Shown one piece after another: positions 1 through 11,266 of a stretch of DNA of 32,504 nucleotides (positions within the stretch are counted from its first letter, which is position 1; every line of letters starts with the position of its first letter). Made by a program: the position numbers and the translations under genes. The DNA comes from Byssochlamys sp. IMV 00236. Lineage: Eukaryota; Ascomycota; Eurotiomycetes; Eurotiales; Thermoascaceae. The notes under the pieces were generated by a model. That model worked only from the letters and a program-made list of their open reading frames with translations, ran no database searches and was not told the DNA's origin. The stretch spans positions 1-32,504 of the forward strand of contig MSJH02000821.1 of assembly GCA_001931875.2 (NCBI GenBank). Direction: 5' to 3'.

Positions 1-303
1 TAAAGCTTATAATAAGTTATAAACTTATTATGCTAAAATATATAAATCTTAAGGATTTATATATATAATTATAATAATCCTTTACCCTAGTATAAAATTT
101 AAATATTTTAAAACTTAAGTCTAATAAGATATAATAAAAAACTAGTATAATATTTATAAAAAGATTTTTTATAAGGTATTTTAATATTATAATAATTAAA
201 ATCTAAATATTAAGATATAATTAAAAACTTATTTATTAGTCTTAATATTAGATTATGCGCTTATATAATCTAAATATTATTATTTTCCTTTAAGTACTAC
301 TAG
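1..303 (+). pseudogene. hAT transposase relic, upstream part (interrupted by gypsy-A copy A1)
   Basis: This is a degenerate piece of a hAT-superfamily transposase, a DDE cut-and-paste enzyme. One + strand frame (codons starting at positions 2 modulo 3, for example 80-82) reads from the window edge to 303 with only TAA/TAG interruptions of the RIP type. At 80-109 it reads LYPSIKFKYF, which resembles the conserved 'LHPS.K..YF' segment that precedes the C-terminal domain in fungal and plant hAT transposases. The frame ends at the insertion point of a Gypsy-A element. It continues in phase at 10570, where the hAT dimerisation domain is found. The N-terminal zinc finger and the first catalytic residues would lie left of the window. 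Family assignment rests on two motifs either side of the insertion and on frame continuity. Confidence 0.7.
300..303. repeat. Target-site duplication CTAG, left side of copy A1
   Basis: CTAG precedes the LTR of A1 here and follows the other LTR at 10566-10569. It can be read as 5 bp (ACTAG at 299-303 and 10565-10569) because the last LTR base is also A. Removing one copy restores the hAT reading frame. Confidence 0.8.
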
Positions 304-643
304 TGTTGTGGGAAGACATATTAAGACTTAGCATAGAGTCTTTGAGCGAGTAGGTATCGAGAAAGAAGAGAAGGGTATTCAGCTTCGGAGCTTAGAGTAG
401 AGCTAGAGGAGAAGCTCTAGCTGTGAACTGATATAGTAAACCAATAATAATCTAATGCTGAACTAATACTGAATAGTAATAGAAAAAAAAAGCTAATTAT
501 TTTATTCTAAATAACTGAAAGGTGTTATCTCTCTCTGTTTCTTTTTCCTCCCCTACTTTATTTATAGACTTTTTAAAGACTTTAAATAAAAGTATATAAC
601 CTCTTGACTAATTATATTCTTTATACCGATCCTCTCTACTATA
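304..643 (-). repeat. 3' LTR of copy A1
   Basis: This 340-bp LTR aligns end to end with 10226-10565. In element orientation it begins TGTA-like and ends CCCACAACA, giving the TG...CA form. It is the best preserved LTR in the window: it keeps several CpA/TpG sites and CpG sites (around 304-330, 340-362 and 381-390) that are TpA in the partner LTR. It contains a short hairpin conserved in other copies. Confidence 0.9.
401..422. repeat. Conserved hairpin inside the Gypsy-A LTR
   Basis: AGCTAGAG (401-408) pairs with CTCTAGCT (415-422) around a 6-base loop. The same arms are readable in the A1 right LTR, the A2 right LTR and the A3 LTR; one arm is eroded in the A2 left LTR. Survival of both arms suggests a structural or regulatory role in the LTR transcript, but this is inference. 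Confidence 0.5.
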
Positions 644-660
644 TAGCTTCCCCTCCTCTA
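644..660 (-). other. Polypurine tract of copy A1
   Basis: The - strand reads TAGAGGAGGGGAAGCTA directly upstream of the 3' LTR. This is the expected primer site for plus-strand DNA synthesis in LTR elements. Its position to the right of the left LTR shows that the element runs on the - strand. Equivalent tracts adjoin the A2 and A3 left LTRs. Confidence 0.8.
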
Positions 661-3600
661 AGAGCAGATACTTCTATCTGTCTTCCTTAGTTATTGTAGT
701 CTATATTATCTCCTCCTTTTAATATTATAAATTGTTCCTAAAGTAAGAATGCTTTAGTTTTTAGTATTATATATATTTTAAAACCCCTAATTTATAAAGC
801 TGAGTTCCTTTTTTCTGTAGATAATCTTAAACTAATAATATATCTTGCTTTAATATAAAGTATAGCTCTATTTTAATTTTTAAGCAATTTTAGTTTAGCT
901 GACTGAGTATTACTCTGCCTATAGCTATAACTCTATTTACTTAAATATTAAAAGGCCCAGATTCTCCTTAGTTAGATTTTATCTTATCTTGCTTTTTGTA
1001 ATTAAAACAGCAGATATTATTAAGACCTATTTTCTGATTCTTTAATATTAGCTGATATAAATTATTAATAAAGGTTACTTCTCCCTGCCTAAGTATAATA
1101 TCTCTTAGGCCTATAGTTTCTTTAGACTTATCTCTGGCAATTAGTCTAGTTCTTAGGGTTGTAAAGCTTTAGTCTATTCCTCTCTTAGGGATAGCAGTCT
1201 CTATATTTAATGCTTTTAGCTTATATCCCCTAAGATATTGGACCTATAGCCTATATTTATTGTAATTATATAGCGCTAACTAGATTAAATAGACCTAGAT
1301 ATTTTATAAAATAATCTTTTAGAAAATACTCTTAGATAAGTTCTTAAACCCTATTAATCCTTTATTTTCTTTCTTATAATAAAGGGCTGCTTTTACTTCT
1401 ATAATAGTATATTATAATATCCCTTTTGCTAGTTTTTTTTTAAAGGGTATAATCTAGAAAACCCTATTTATTTCTTAATAGTTAAAGTCCTCCCTTATTA
1501 TAATACCTAACTAGATATATTAGTCCTATATTTTATTTGGGGTAAAGTCTTCTTTGCTTAGGTTAAAATATTTTCTATCCCTATACTTAGATTTGGGATA
1601 CTCTTTAGCCCTATATAAGTTATCTTAGGCTTTACAGTATAAGCTGCTAGGTATATTACTAGAAGTATCTATATTAATTAACCTAAGATCTCTAAATAGT
1701 TAAACTATCCCTAATATTGGGGATTTCTTAGGGAGAAGGTCTTTGGATAAGGATTCTTTAATTTTTATATTATCTCTATCTTCTATGTTTTTAGGACTTC
1801 TTAGAATAGGACTCTTTATCCTTTTTTTAATCTAGCTGTTGCTGAATATATCTGGTATTTACTTAGCCTCTATATTATCTTTAAATTATATAGTTCTAGC
1901 ATTTTGCATATCTTTTAGGTGCCCGGTTTCTTTCTTAATAAAGGGGTCTTCTAGGTTTATTATAGAAAAGGAGGGTTTTATATTAGTTTTTAAGGCTCTG
2001 CTAAGAGGTTTTATTGCCTATTTATTTTTAGAGATTTTATTTATAGATTGTTTAGTTTCTTTAAATAAACTTTTATAAGGATAGATTATTATTCTAAATA
2101 ATTCCTTTTTTTGCTGCTTTACTATTGCTAGCTTTATATTTCTAACTGCTTTTAATACTCCTCTAGCTTCTTTTATAGATATATCCTTCCTTATACTAAT
2201 TATATTAGCTAATAGTTATATATATAGCTTGTAGATTAATTTAATCTTCCCTAAATTAACCTACTACAAGACTTCTTTAACCTCCTTAGCGCTTATATTT
2301 AGTCTACTTAGCTAGGTTTATGCTTTAGTTTCCTCCTTATCTAGGCAGTAATAATCCTTAAAGTTAGCATTAAGTCTCTATCTCTCTTAAAACTATTTCT
2401 AGTGGTCTGCATTAGTATTCTAAGATTTAAGGTTATTATTATTATCTATAAGTATTTTTAATCTTTCTTTAAGAATATTATCTTTTATACTCCTTAATCT
2501 TATTATATTTTATATTTTTTTAATATAAACTTAGTATATAGCAGCGGGTTTAATCCTTTCTTTTCTTAAAAGTTTTAATACTTTTTTATCTTTTAAGTTA
2601 GTAATAGCCTTTTTTATTAATATAGATATGCCAATCTTATATTTATATCTTTTTTTTAGCTGTTTCTCTTTATCTTAAGTCTTAAATTTTTTTTCCCCTT
2701 TTAATTTTTTAGGACTCTTAGTTTTTTTTTTCCTTTTCTCTTCCTCTTCTATACTTTCCTCTTTTTTATCTAATATTAAATTTATTAATAAGCTCTTATC
2801 TAAATCTTCTATCTGATATTTTTTTTTTCTCCTATAATCTCCTCTAGAAAATTATTTTTTCCTACTCTTATTTTAACCTTTTATAGCTTTTTATTAATAG
2901 GCTTTTAAAAAATTAATCCTTCTTTACTAAAGGCTTTTCTTAAGATATCTTTTGCCTTTTTAATATTAGTTAGTTAAAGACTCTTTTTAATTAGTATTCC
3001 TTGTCTCTTAATATTATAAAGTCTATTAATTTATATTCTTATTAGATATATAGCCGCTATTCTCTAGTCTCTAATACTAGATATTAATTCTCCTATAGCT
3101 ACTAAGGTCTAGTATAACTATTTAATAATTAATAAGACTTAGTTTATAGTCTTCTAGCCCTATTTCTCTATAGCTTTATAGTAACCTTTATTAATATATT
3201 TATAATTCTTTTCTATTTATATTTTTAATTCTTTTAGCTTATTAATAGCTAATACTTCTTTTTTTCTTATTTCTTCTAATAGCTCCTATTAGTTCAAGAA
3301 ATTATAAAAATTATTAGCTGCTTTATTATACCTGCTTTAAAAATTTAAAATAATTGCTGCTATATTATTTATAAACTAAACCTTCTCTTCTTTATTATTG
3401 GCCTTACTTATTATCTCCTTTATAAGCTCACAAATTTTATTAACTATAGTATATATATATATTCTAAGTTAAAGAGCTTTGTTTTAATAGACAATATTTT
3501 ATATTTCCAGTATGTTTTCTTCTATTTTTAACATATATCTTTACAGAGCGACTCTTTAAAATAGTTTTTAAGTGAAAAGATATGCTTAAAAGGTAAGATA

Positions 3601-3800
3601 GGGTTAAGTTTAGCTTAATTTGGTCTTTAGTTACTTCCGCTGTAGTATTATATAATATAAAAAATAAGGTTTTTATAATAAGGTGAGAATTCTTTATTTA
3701 TTACTTATATTCTTTATCTGATATTTTCTGTTTTTAGCTTTATTTATAGACTTTTTTAAGATATTTAAGCCAATATTATATGTTTTTTAGTTATCTCTCT
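661..3800 (-). pseudogene. Third ORF of Gypsy-A (copy A1), unknown function, in env position
   Basis: A long reading frame of roughly 950-1000 codons lies between the integrase and the polypurine tract. I do not recognise it. Read 5'-3', its first third is helical and rich in Lys, Glu, Leu and Gln, like a coiled coil. A strongly basic and acidic low-complexity stretch follows (around 2680-2830), then a less biased C-terminal half. At about 971-1012 it reads CCFNY followed by KKQDKIKSN, like a retroviral CCHC zinc knuckle with the third ligand replaced by Lys and the last by a stop. No signal peptide or clear transmembrane helix is evident, which argues against a typical Env. Copy A1 carries a 1-base deletion in the T-run at 2819-2829 that shifts the frame relative to A2 and A3. 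The ATG at 3532-3534 appears to be RIP-made, so the true start is upstream and unknown. Boundaries are approximate. Confidence 0.55.
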
Positions 3801-6800
3801 TTTTCTTTTTTCTTAATTATTATTAGGTATTTTTAAATCCTTCCTCTCCCCTAAAAAAGACGCCCTTATCTTAAGTTTACCTTCCTTCTCTTCTTATTAT
3901 AGTACTAGTACTTATTTTATTATTATTCTTCTATTTCTTCTTCTTCTAAACTGGCTCCTTATCTTACTTTATTATTAGCTTTCTGCTTCCTTCCTTCTAA
4001 GCTAATATTTTTAGAAAGAGAGTACTAGAACTATAATTATATATTCTAATCTAGGTAATATTTAGTCCGCATTATTATTATTATTACTTAATTATTAATT
4101 TTCTTACTTAGGTATTATATTATTATTTGCAGCTAGTATTTTATTTTAGTCCTCTTATAAATAGTAGCCTTTTAAGCAATTCTTATAAATCAGGTCCCTA
4201 AAAGATATATTATCTAACTCCTTAAGCTTATAAGATCTTTTTTTAAGGACTTTTTTAATCCTATATAATCTAAGCTAGTAGTATGCTAATTTTATAGAGT
4301 AAGATATCTTAAGCTTTATATTATAAAGCAGAATAAGCTATCTTTTTATTAGTTATTCTTTATAGAGCTATTTCTTATTATTAAAGACTTCTTTATTAGC
4401 TTCTCTTATATGTTAGATGCAAAGTTGGGCCTCTTTTATATCTTAATCTCAGAGCTTTATCTATTATATATAAAAGAGTAGAAGATCTTCTATAGTCTTA
4501 ATCTTATCCTATACTAAAGTCTTCTAGATAGGTACTTCTAGTTTAATTAATAATATAGCATTATATCCTATAATTGCTCTAAATAGTGTTAAGCCTATAG
4601 AGGTCTTAACTATATTCTTATTTACCTAAATTACTGCCAGTAGGTAGTTTATTTAATTTACTCTTATTCTCTTTACAAGTTTTCTAATATTATATATAAA
4701 GGACTTATATATAACTTTAACTACTTTATTTGCTTACGGGTTATATAGCAAGACTTTAATATAGTTAATTTTATACTTCTATACTAATATATTAACTACA
4801 GCTTTATTCTCTAATTCTCTATTATTAATAAATATCTCTATTACTCCTTAATAATAAATCTAGTCTTCCTATAGGAACTTAGTAATAGCTCTTAAAGTAG
4901 GGCTGCTAAAAGCTCTATATTTAACCTAGCTAAAATTATCCTAAAGTATAATAATATAAGTCTTTCTCTTACTAGGCGGTATAATCTTATAGATATCTAA
5001 GTATAGCTTTAATCTTCCTAATAGAATAAATATCAACTATAAAGCTTTTTTTATGCATTCTTTATCCGCTTTTTAATATTTATTATATATCTTTACCTAT
5101 TTAATAATATACTTATATAGGCCTTTTTATTAATATTAATCAGCTATCTTTTAATAGATTGCTTTATATTTATAATATCTATACTCTTTATAAAGGGCTA
5201 TAAGAATTTTTTTTTACTTTTCTTTATTATTAACGACTATATAATAAGGCTGATTTTATTATGCTCTCTAGAAAAGCACACTATCTTAAATTATATACTT
5301 TAGGGCCTTTTTCTTAAACTTAGTATACTATTCTCTATTTATATTATCTAGTTTTATTATAGTTTATAACTATTCTATAATTAGCAAAGACTTTTCTGAC
5401 TAATATAATATAGGTATTAACTAAGGGATACTATTTAATTCTACCTTTTATATACTAGTATAATAAACTGCATAAAATTATAAATCTAAGAATTCCTCTA
5501 TATTATTATCTTCTGCCTCTTCTAGATCTTGCTCTATTACTAGCTTTTAAGATAATTTATTTGCAACTAAGTTCTTTTTCTCTAATATATAGATAATATT
5601 AAAGTTAAATAGCTAAATCTAAGCAATTTACTAAATAATTACTAACCTAGGGAGGTTTATAGCTATTCTATTCAGTTGCGCTATTAAAGTTTTTATATCT
5701 GATTTTAGTTAAAAATATATACTATATAAGTATGCTTAGAATTTGTAAAGCGCCTTTAATACTATCCTATACTCTAGCTTTTCTTTATTATATTACTTCT
5801 CTACCTATATCTATATTCTACTTTTATATCTAACTGGGTATCTCTTATTAAACTCTTTTTCTTCTTAAGTAAGTTAAGCCCCCTATCTGCTATTATTAGT
5901 ATTAGTATTAATAATAATTATATCTCCCTCTCTATAGTTAATCGGCTTAAATACTAGTGCTATTATTAGGGCCATTTTTAAAGTATTTATTACTTTTTAT
6001 TATTCTAGCCCTTAAAGGAAGTCTTATCTCTTTCTTAGCATTAAGTATATCAGCTTAGCTTTAATAGCATATTCTTTAATCTATATCTAGTAATAGGCTA
6101 TAACCCCTAGAAATCCTCTTACTTCCCGTAAGTTTTAATAAGATAGCTACTTTAAAATCTTAATTACCTTAGCCAATTTAAGATATCTCCCCTTAATATT
6201 ATATATATAGCCTACTACTTTAATTCTTAATACTATAAATTATGATTTTTCCCTAATAATTATTAAACCTGTAAGTTTAAGACTATATAGTACCTTATTA
6301 ATATTCTAGATATATTTAAATATAAACCTTCTAATTCCCGGCAGTATCTCTTCTCCCCTATAATTAGTCTTAGATCCTTATATTAATGCATTATCTAGAA
6401 ATATATTATAGATATTAGGAATATTATCTACTAATACTTATATAACTCCTTATATAAACTCCTATACTATATTTATCTATCCTTAAGGTAGTTTAGCTTA
6501 ATAAACTAAACTAATCCTTAGCATATAAAAAGCTATTAAGTCCCGCAATTCTTTAGCTAACTCTAACTAATTATACCTAGAGAATAAGTCTATAAGCATT
6601 AATACTAGTATTTTACTAAACTCTTCTAAGAACTTATTAGCTAAAGGGGGTAGATTAGCATCTTATATTATTATTTAATTAACTTCTATAGCTATATTAA
6701 TTAGCTAATATTTACTACTTTTCTTTTTTACTAAAAACTACAGATTTTAATAGGGTCCTTAATTATATTTAAGGATCTCTATATTTATCCTCTCTTTTAC

Positions 6801-7530
6801 TATTTCTTATACTATATTATAGAGTGCCTTTAATATTAAGAAGCTCTTCGCCTACTATAGTTTATAATCTATAGTCTAAATAATAATTAGAGGTATAACT
6901 TCCGGGCGCATTTATCTAATCTCTTTAAAAATTTAGGCAAGGACTACTTCTTAGGCGAAAAGCACCTCTGTTAATAATTCTTTCTCTTTTAGCTATAAAT
7001 TATTACCTATAATAAGATTCTTTAGATAATCTAGCATTAATCTTATTTCTCTCTTAATATTTAATATCTTTAATTAGATATATTTGGCAAATTCTCTGTA
7101 TATTTCTTTTATGCTTTTTTGGGGGTTCTTATAATAATACTCCCTAATAACTTCTTTTTATTCTAATAATTCTCCTAGAGCTATTATAGGTCTGTTTAAT
7201 ATATTTATTAGATAAATTTTTTTATATTTCTTTTTATACCGTATATTAACAGAATATTTTATTTTTATAATAAAAAGGTTATACCTTCTAGATAGTCTAT
7301 ACCCCTATAACTTTTTAATTCCTTTATTTAATTTAGTAGGTTTAAATATCTCTACCCCTTTGCTTTTAATTTCCTCGCTTGCTCTAAAGCTAATATTATT
7401 TACTAAATATAGCTCTTACAGGCCTTCTCTATTCTTAGTCTAGTATTTATTATTTCTTTCTAGCTCTAATTTAATAACTCTTATACCCGGGATAATAGAT
7501 TATATAATACTTCTTCCCTTAACTTATTTC
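3800..7530 (-). pseudogene. pol: Gypsy-A pol, copy A1: reverse transcriptase, RNase H, integrase
   Basis: This is a relic of the enzymes that copy element RNA to DNA and insert it. One - strand frame (codon first base at 2 modulo 3) holds all three domains. RT lies at about 6100-6850: it has FLDNALI at 6381-6401, the YxDD-type catalytic box with the second Asp mutated to Asn, then LPGIRRF near 6310-6344 and a GEKSQF-like block as in fungal Ty3/Gypsy RT. RNase H lies at about 5480-6100. Integrase lies at about 4160-5300. Its HHCC zinc site is eroded (VKIYNKY at 5061-5096, Cys to Tyr). The first catalytic Asp is in LYLDIYK (4980-5009), the second is mutated in INNRELENKA (4800-4829), and the Glu region is near 4710-4740. 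After the integrase a low-complexity tail leads into the third ORF. Stops are RIP-type TAA/TAG. Confidence 0.88.
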
Positions 7531-10180
7531 TTAAGTTATCTATTAAAAATACTTAAATAATAGCTTAATTCTTTTAGTCTATAGAGTAAATTATGCTTTC
7601 TATTATCTTATCTAATAGAGCAATATACTGCAAATATGCTTAATACTTAAAAGGCCGTCCTAGAATATAATTATAATTAATCTTATTATTTACTATAAAA
7701 AAAGAGACCTTATAATAGAAAGATCCTACCTATATAGGTATCTTTTTATAGAGACTTATAAAAGAGGTCTGCCTGCTATCTGTTAATATTATATTACTTC
7801 TAAATTTCTAGCTTATAATAAGTTTATAGTAATTTACTATATCTCTATATATTATATTAATTTCGGCTCTATTATCTATTATAATATTTTATGCCTCCTT
7901 ATAATTATTAATTCTAATTAGTAACTTCAGAATTATAGCCGCATATAGTACCTTATCTTTATTAAGAGGCTTAAATTATAAGAATGCGTAAGTGTATTAA
8001 TCTATACTGTTTATTATATACTCTATATTTAATATAAAGGCATTAAACTATACTCCTTTAGTATTATAGAATATCGCCTTTATTATTATCTATTGCAGTT
8101 ATAAGGTAAATAGGGCCTTATATAAATTAGGAGATAAACTAATAAGGTCCTAAATTAATATCTGAACTCTAATATCTAGTATCTGATTTATAACCCCTAT
8201 TATATTAGTAGTCCCTTTTAGCTTATTTATAACTTTAAACCTCTTTAACTTCTACTTCTCTTTTATCTTAATAATTTTTTTATCCTTACTCTGCTTAGGC
8301 GCATCCTTTATTTCCTCTTTAATTATCCTTATTTTCTCAGTTATGCTTAGAGGCTGATAATTGCTAAATTAATTTATTTTAACTAAAGGAAATCTCTATT
8401 TTTATTTAATTGCTTTCTATAGCTTTTCTTTATATAATTATTTAGTCCTGCTTTACCTTTTTTTTACTCTTTAAGGCTTATCTGATTTTATTATATTAAT
8501 AAAGTAGTAATTTTTTATAATATCCCCAGCTTCTTCCTTAGAGCTTAAGTTATCCCTAGGCTATTCTAGCATAATTAACTGGATATTATACCTAATTAAG
8601 CTAATATTCTTTTACTCTTCCTTTAGTCTCTATTTAATAATTTCTTTTTATAATATATTCCCCTATATAAAATAAATAACTTCTTTATTCTATCCTTCCG
8701 GCTTAAAGTAAAGTTTATAGTTTTCTTTTTAATAGATAAGCTTCTAATTTAAGAGGCTTTTTAAATTTAAGTAGTAGGATTAAATATAATTAGGAGCCCA
8801 GCAGAAGTTATATAAGTTTAGAGGTATTTTTAATTCTCTAATTAGGTTAAATCTTAAAGGCGCCCTAGCTTATATATTTATGCCAGTATTAGGTATACTA
8901 TTATTAGGCCTCCCCATATACTATATACTATATAGTTTTAACTTCTTAAACTCTTTTATTAATTAATTAATCTATAATTACTCTATTAACTTTACTTTAA
9001 TACTTTATTATTTAGTCCTACTCTTATTCTTATTTAGGTAGATTCTATTAGGTTTAATAAGAAGTTGTATATTATCTTCTTTAATTACTTTCTCTTTTGT
9101 TAAAGCTATTATATTTTAATCTTTTTCTAGTTTGCCGCTATTAAGGTAGTAAAAGGTTTTAGTTATTCTTATTCTATCTACTACCTCCTTATAAAAATTA
9201 ATATATTTAATAGTAGATAAAGTATGGTAGTCTATATTTAACTCTTAAATTACCTGCTATTTAAGCTTCTCTAGAAGTCCTTAAAGATACTAAACTTCTT
9301 ATAAGTATCGGCTTAACTTACCTAAAGTTACTAGCGCTTCTAATATAGCTTAATATTCTTAGTTATACTCTCTTAGGTCCTTAGAGCTATTATATTTTAT
9401 ATTCTTAAATTTTTCTAGCTATTAGATATTATATTTCCTTTAGTATTTATTATAGTAAGTATACTCTTATTTAGTCGCTTCTGCCAATTTTAGGTAGTTC
9501 TTCTCTTTATATTTAGGTTAAGTACTTATTTATAATAATACCGATAGGCTATAATAATCTATAAATTATTTAGTTTTTTCCTCTTCTAGGAGTTAATTTG
9601 CCTTATATAGCCTCTTAAAAAGCCTCAGGTAATAAATAATATTATTCCCTTTAAAATATAGTATCTTAGAATTTCTAGGTATTAGTATCTGTAAAACTAA
9701 TATAACTTAAATTAGCTATACTATTAGTAGTCCTGTGTTTTTAGATGCCTGAGCTATCTGTGCCTCTAAACTTAGCAATACTAAGGAGCTAGAAGTTTTT
9801 CTATCTTAACTAATGCTAAAAAGATCAGTATTTTTTTTATATTTTTCTAAAGGAATAGTAATAAAGATAATAATAAGAAATTCTTCTATTTTTTAATAAA
9901 TAGTTCTTATTTTATAATTTTTTATTCCTTCTAAATTTCTATTTTCTTTTTATACTTACTAAGCTCTTCCTTATATTTAATAGTTCTTTCTTTCTCTTAT
10001 TATTAATATACGTTTTCGCCTTATATTATATTCGCTATCTCTGCTAATTTAAAAGATATATTTATCTCTTTTTATTTATAGTAGTAATCTTCCTTAGCTA
10101 TTTTGTTTATCTTTTTACTACTTCTTATCTCTTTTTTTAGCTTTAGCCTTAACCTTAGCTTTTAATTCTCCTTTCTCCCT
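7530..10180 (-). pseudogene. gag: Gypsy-A gag and aspartic protease, copy A1
   Basis: This region would encode the capsid precursor and protease. A gag capsid-like helical region spans about 9130-9800, with a tract resembling 'FxGxNITxYLxxFE' of Retrotrans_gag proteins. Gag then continues to about 7960. The protease follows in the same phase (codon first base at 1 modulo 3): 7853-7882 reads IIDNRAEINI, matching the DSGAE active-site loop with Ser and Gly altered by G-to-A changes. A later ILGRPF (near 7645-7670) matches the protease C-terminal block. I found no CCHC knuckle in this gag; a knuckle-like motif is instead in the third ORF. The RT frame is offset by one base from this frame. The start codon is not identifiable and the right limit is approximate. 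Confidence 0.8.
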
Positions 10181-10225
10181 TATTTCTGCTTAATATTTTA
10201 ATACCCCCTATATTTAGCTCTAATT
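10181..10225 (-). other. 5' leader and primer-binding-site region of copy A1
   Basis: This short stretch lies between the 5' LTR and gag. The primer-binding site should start beside the LTR. The - strand there reads AATTAGAGCTAAATAT, which is too RIP-altered for me to assign a tRNA primer. The A2 copy has the same sequence at its equivalent position. Confidence 0.35.
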
Positions 10226-10565
10226 TATTATAGGAAGATATATTAAGATTTAATATAGAGTCTTTAAGCGAATAGGTATTAAAAAGGAAGAGAAGGATAT
10301 TTAGCTTTAGAGCTTAGAGTAGAGCTAGAGGAAAAGCTCTAGCTATAAACTGATATAGTAAACTAATAATAATCTAATACTAAACTAATACTGAATAGTA
10401 ATAGAAAGGAAAAGCTAATTATTTTATTTTAAATAACTGAAAGGTATTATCTCCCTCTATTCCTTTTTCCTCCCCTGCTTTACTTATAGACTTTTTAAAG
10501 ACTTTAAGTAAAAGCATATAACCTCTTAACTAATTACATTCTTTACACTAATCCTCCCTATTACA
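10226..10565 (-). repeat. 5' LTR of copy A1
   Basis: This 340-bp LTR is collinear with 304-643 without a net length change. Differences are nearly all C-to-T or G-to-A, for example TATTATAGGAAGATATAT here against TGTTGTGGGAAGACATAT at 304. The right end CCCTATTACA preserves the TG...CA terminus in element orientation. It is more heavily mutated than its partner. Confidence 0.9.
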
Positions 10566-10569
10566 CTAG
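10566..10569. repeat. Target-site duplication CTAG, right side of copy A1
   Basis: This CTAG matches 300-303. Sequence from 10570 onward continues the hAT reading frame that stopped at 303. Confidence 0.8.
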
Positions 10570-10647
10570 TACTTATTAAGAAATTTAGACTTATTTTACT
10601 AAAGGTAATATTCTATCTAATATTATACTTAAATTATATAATATTAT

Positions 10648-10663
10648 TCTAACTTAAGTTAGA
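10648..10663. repeat. 16-bp perfect palindrome, first copy
   Basis: TCTAACTTAAGTTAGA is its own reverse complement and recurs exactly at 11267-11282. This copy lies inside the hAT coding relic. Confidence 0.7.
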
Positions 10664-11266
10664 TTAGCTTTATTAGAATTAGATAATATTCTTAACTATT
10701 AGAGAATTAATAAATATTAATTTCTAATTCTTATAATAATAGCCTAAGATTTTCTTATAATCTTATTAAGTAATATTAATATAGAATAATTATTTAATAA
10801 TGCCTAAAATATCTGCTATTACTAATATAGCTAATTATTTCTTAATATAATCTATGTTTTAATACTTCTTATATATACTGAAAATTTTATTATTTAGCGG
10901 GAGTTTAAGGTAATAATTAATAATATAGATATAATACCTAATTATTAATAATTTAAAAGAGAAGAAATTAAATTGCTAAACCTAATTAGTAATAATAAGG
11001 ATATAGATAATATATTAAAAGAAGAGATAGAGGTTAATAATAAAGACTGTTAAATAGAGTAGTTTAAGAATTAAGGTCTTTTAAGTATTTAAATAGATTA
11101 ACCTATTACTAACTCTATATATAATAAAGGAGAATTAGATTAATTGCTTATACCTAGAGCTTCTATATATTCTCAGAGAAATATAATAACTATAAATAGA
11201 CCTAAGTCTTCTAATTATTGCTTATACTAGATTAACTATATTAAAGGCTAATATAAATATTAATAA

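Larger units (their letters stand above)
304..10565 (-). mobile_element. Ty3/Gypsy LTR retrotransposon, family Gypsy-A, copy A1 (complete, RIP-inactivated)
   Basis: This is a full-length 10,262-bp element read right to left. It has two 340-bp LTRs (304-643 and 10226-10565), flanking CTAG duplications and a polypurine tract beside the left LTR, which fixes the - orientation. Inside, in element order, lie gag, aspartic protease, reverse transcriptase, RNase H, integrase and a long third ORF. The order RT-RNase H-integrase identifies Ty3/Gypsy rather than Copia. Stops are almost all TAA/TAG at expected Gln, Trp or Arg codons. The element interrupts a hAT transposase relic. Unlike Gypsy-B, no chromodomain was seen after its integrase. 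Confidence 0.92.

Noticed and set aside
1839..2078. 79-codon open frame on the + strand starting MLNISGIYL
   Set aside because: It is antisense to the Gypsy-A third ORF, is hydrophobic only because of AT-rich codons, and is not kept open as such in A2 or A3.
661..3800. Calling the third ORF an Env glycoprotein
   Set aside because: Position fits, but no signal peptide, membrane anchor or cleavage site is evident, and composition is lysine-rich and coil-like.
3785..3815. Canonical A AAA AAG slippery site between pol and the third ORF
   Set aside because: An A-rich run exists on the - strand, but the heptamer is not in the required phase in A1 and its sequence differs in A2.
10203..10225. Assigning a specific tRNA primer-binding site
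   Set aside because: The sequence beside the LTR lacks a clean TGG start and is too altered by C-to-T and G-to-A changes to choose a tRNA.
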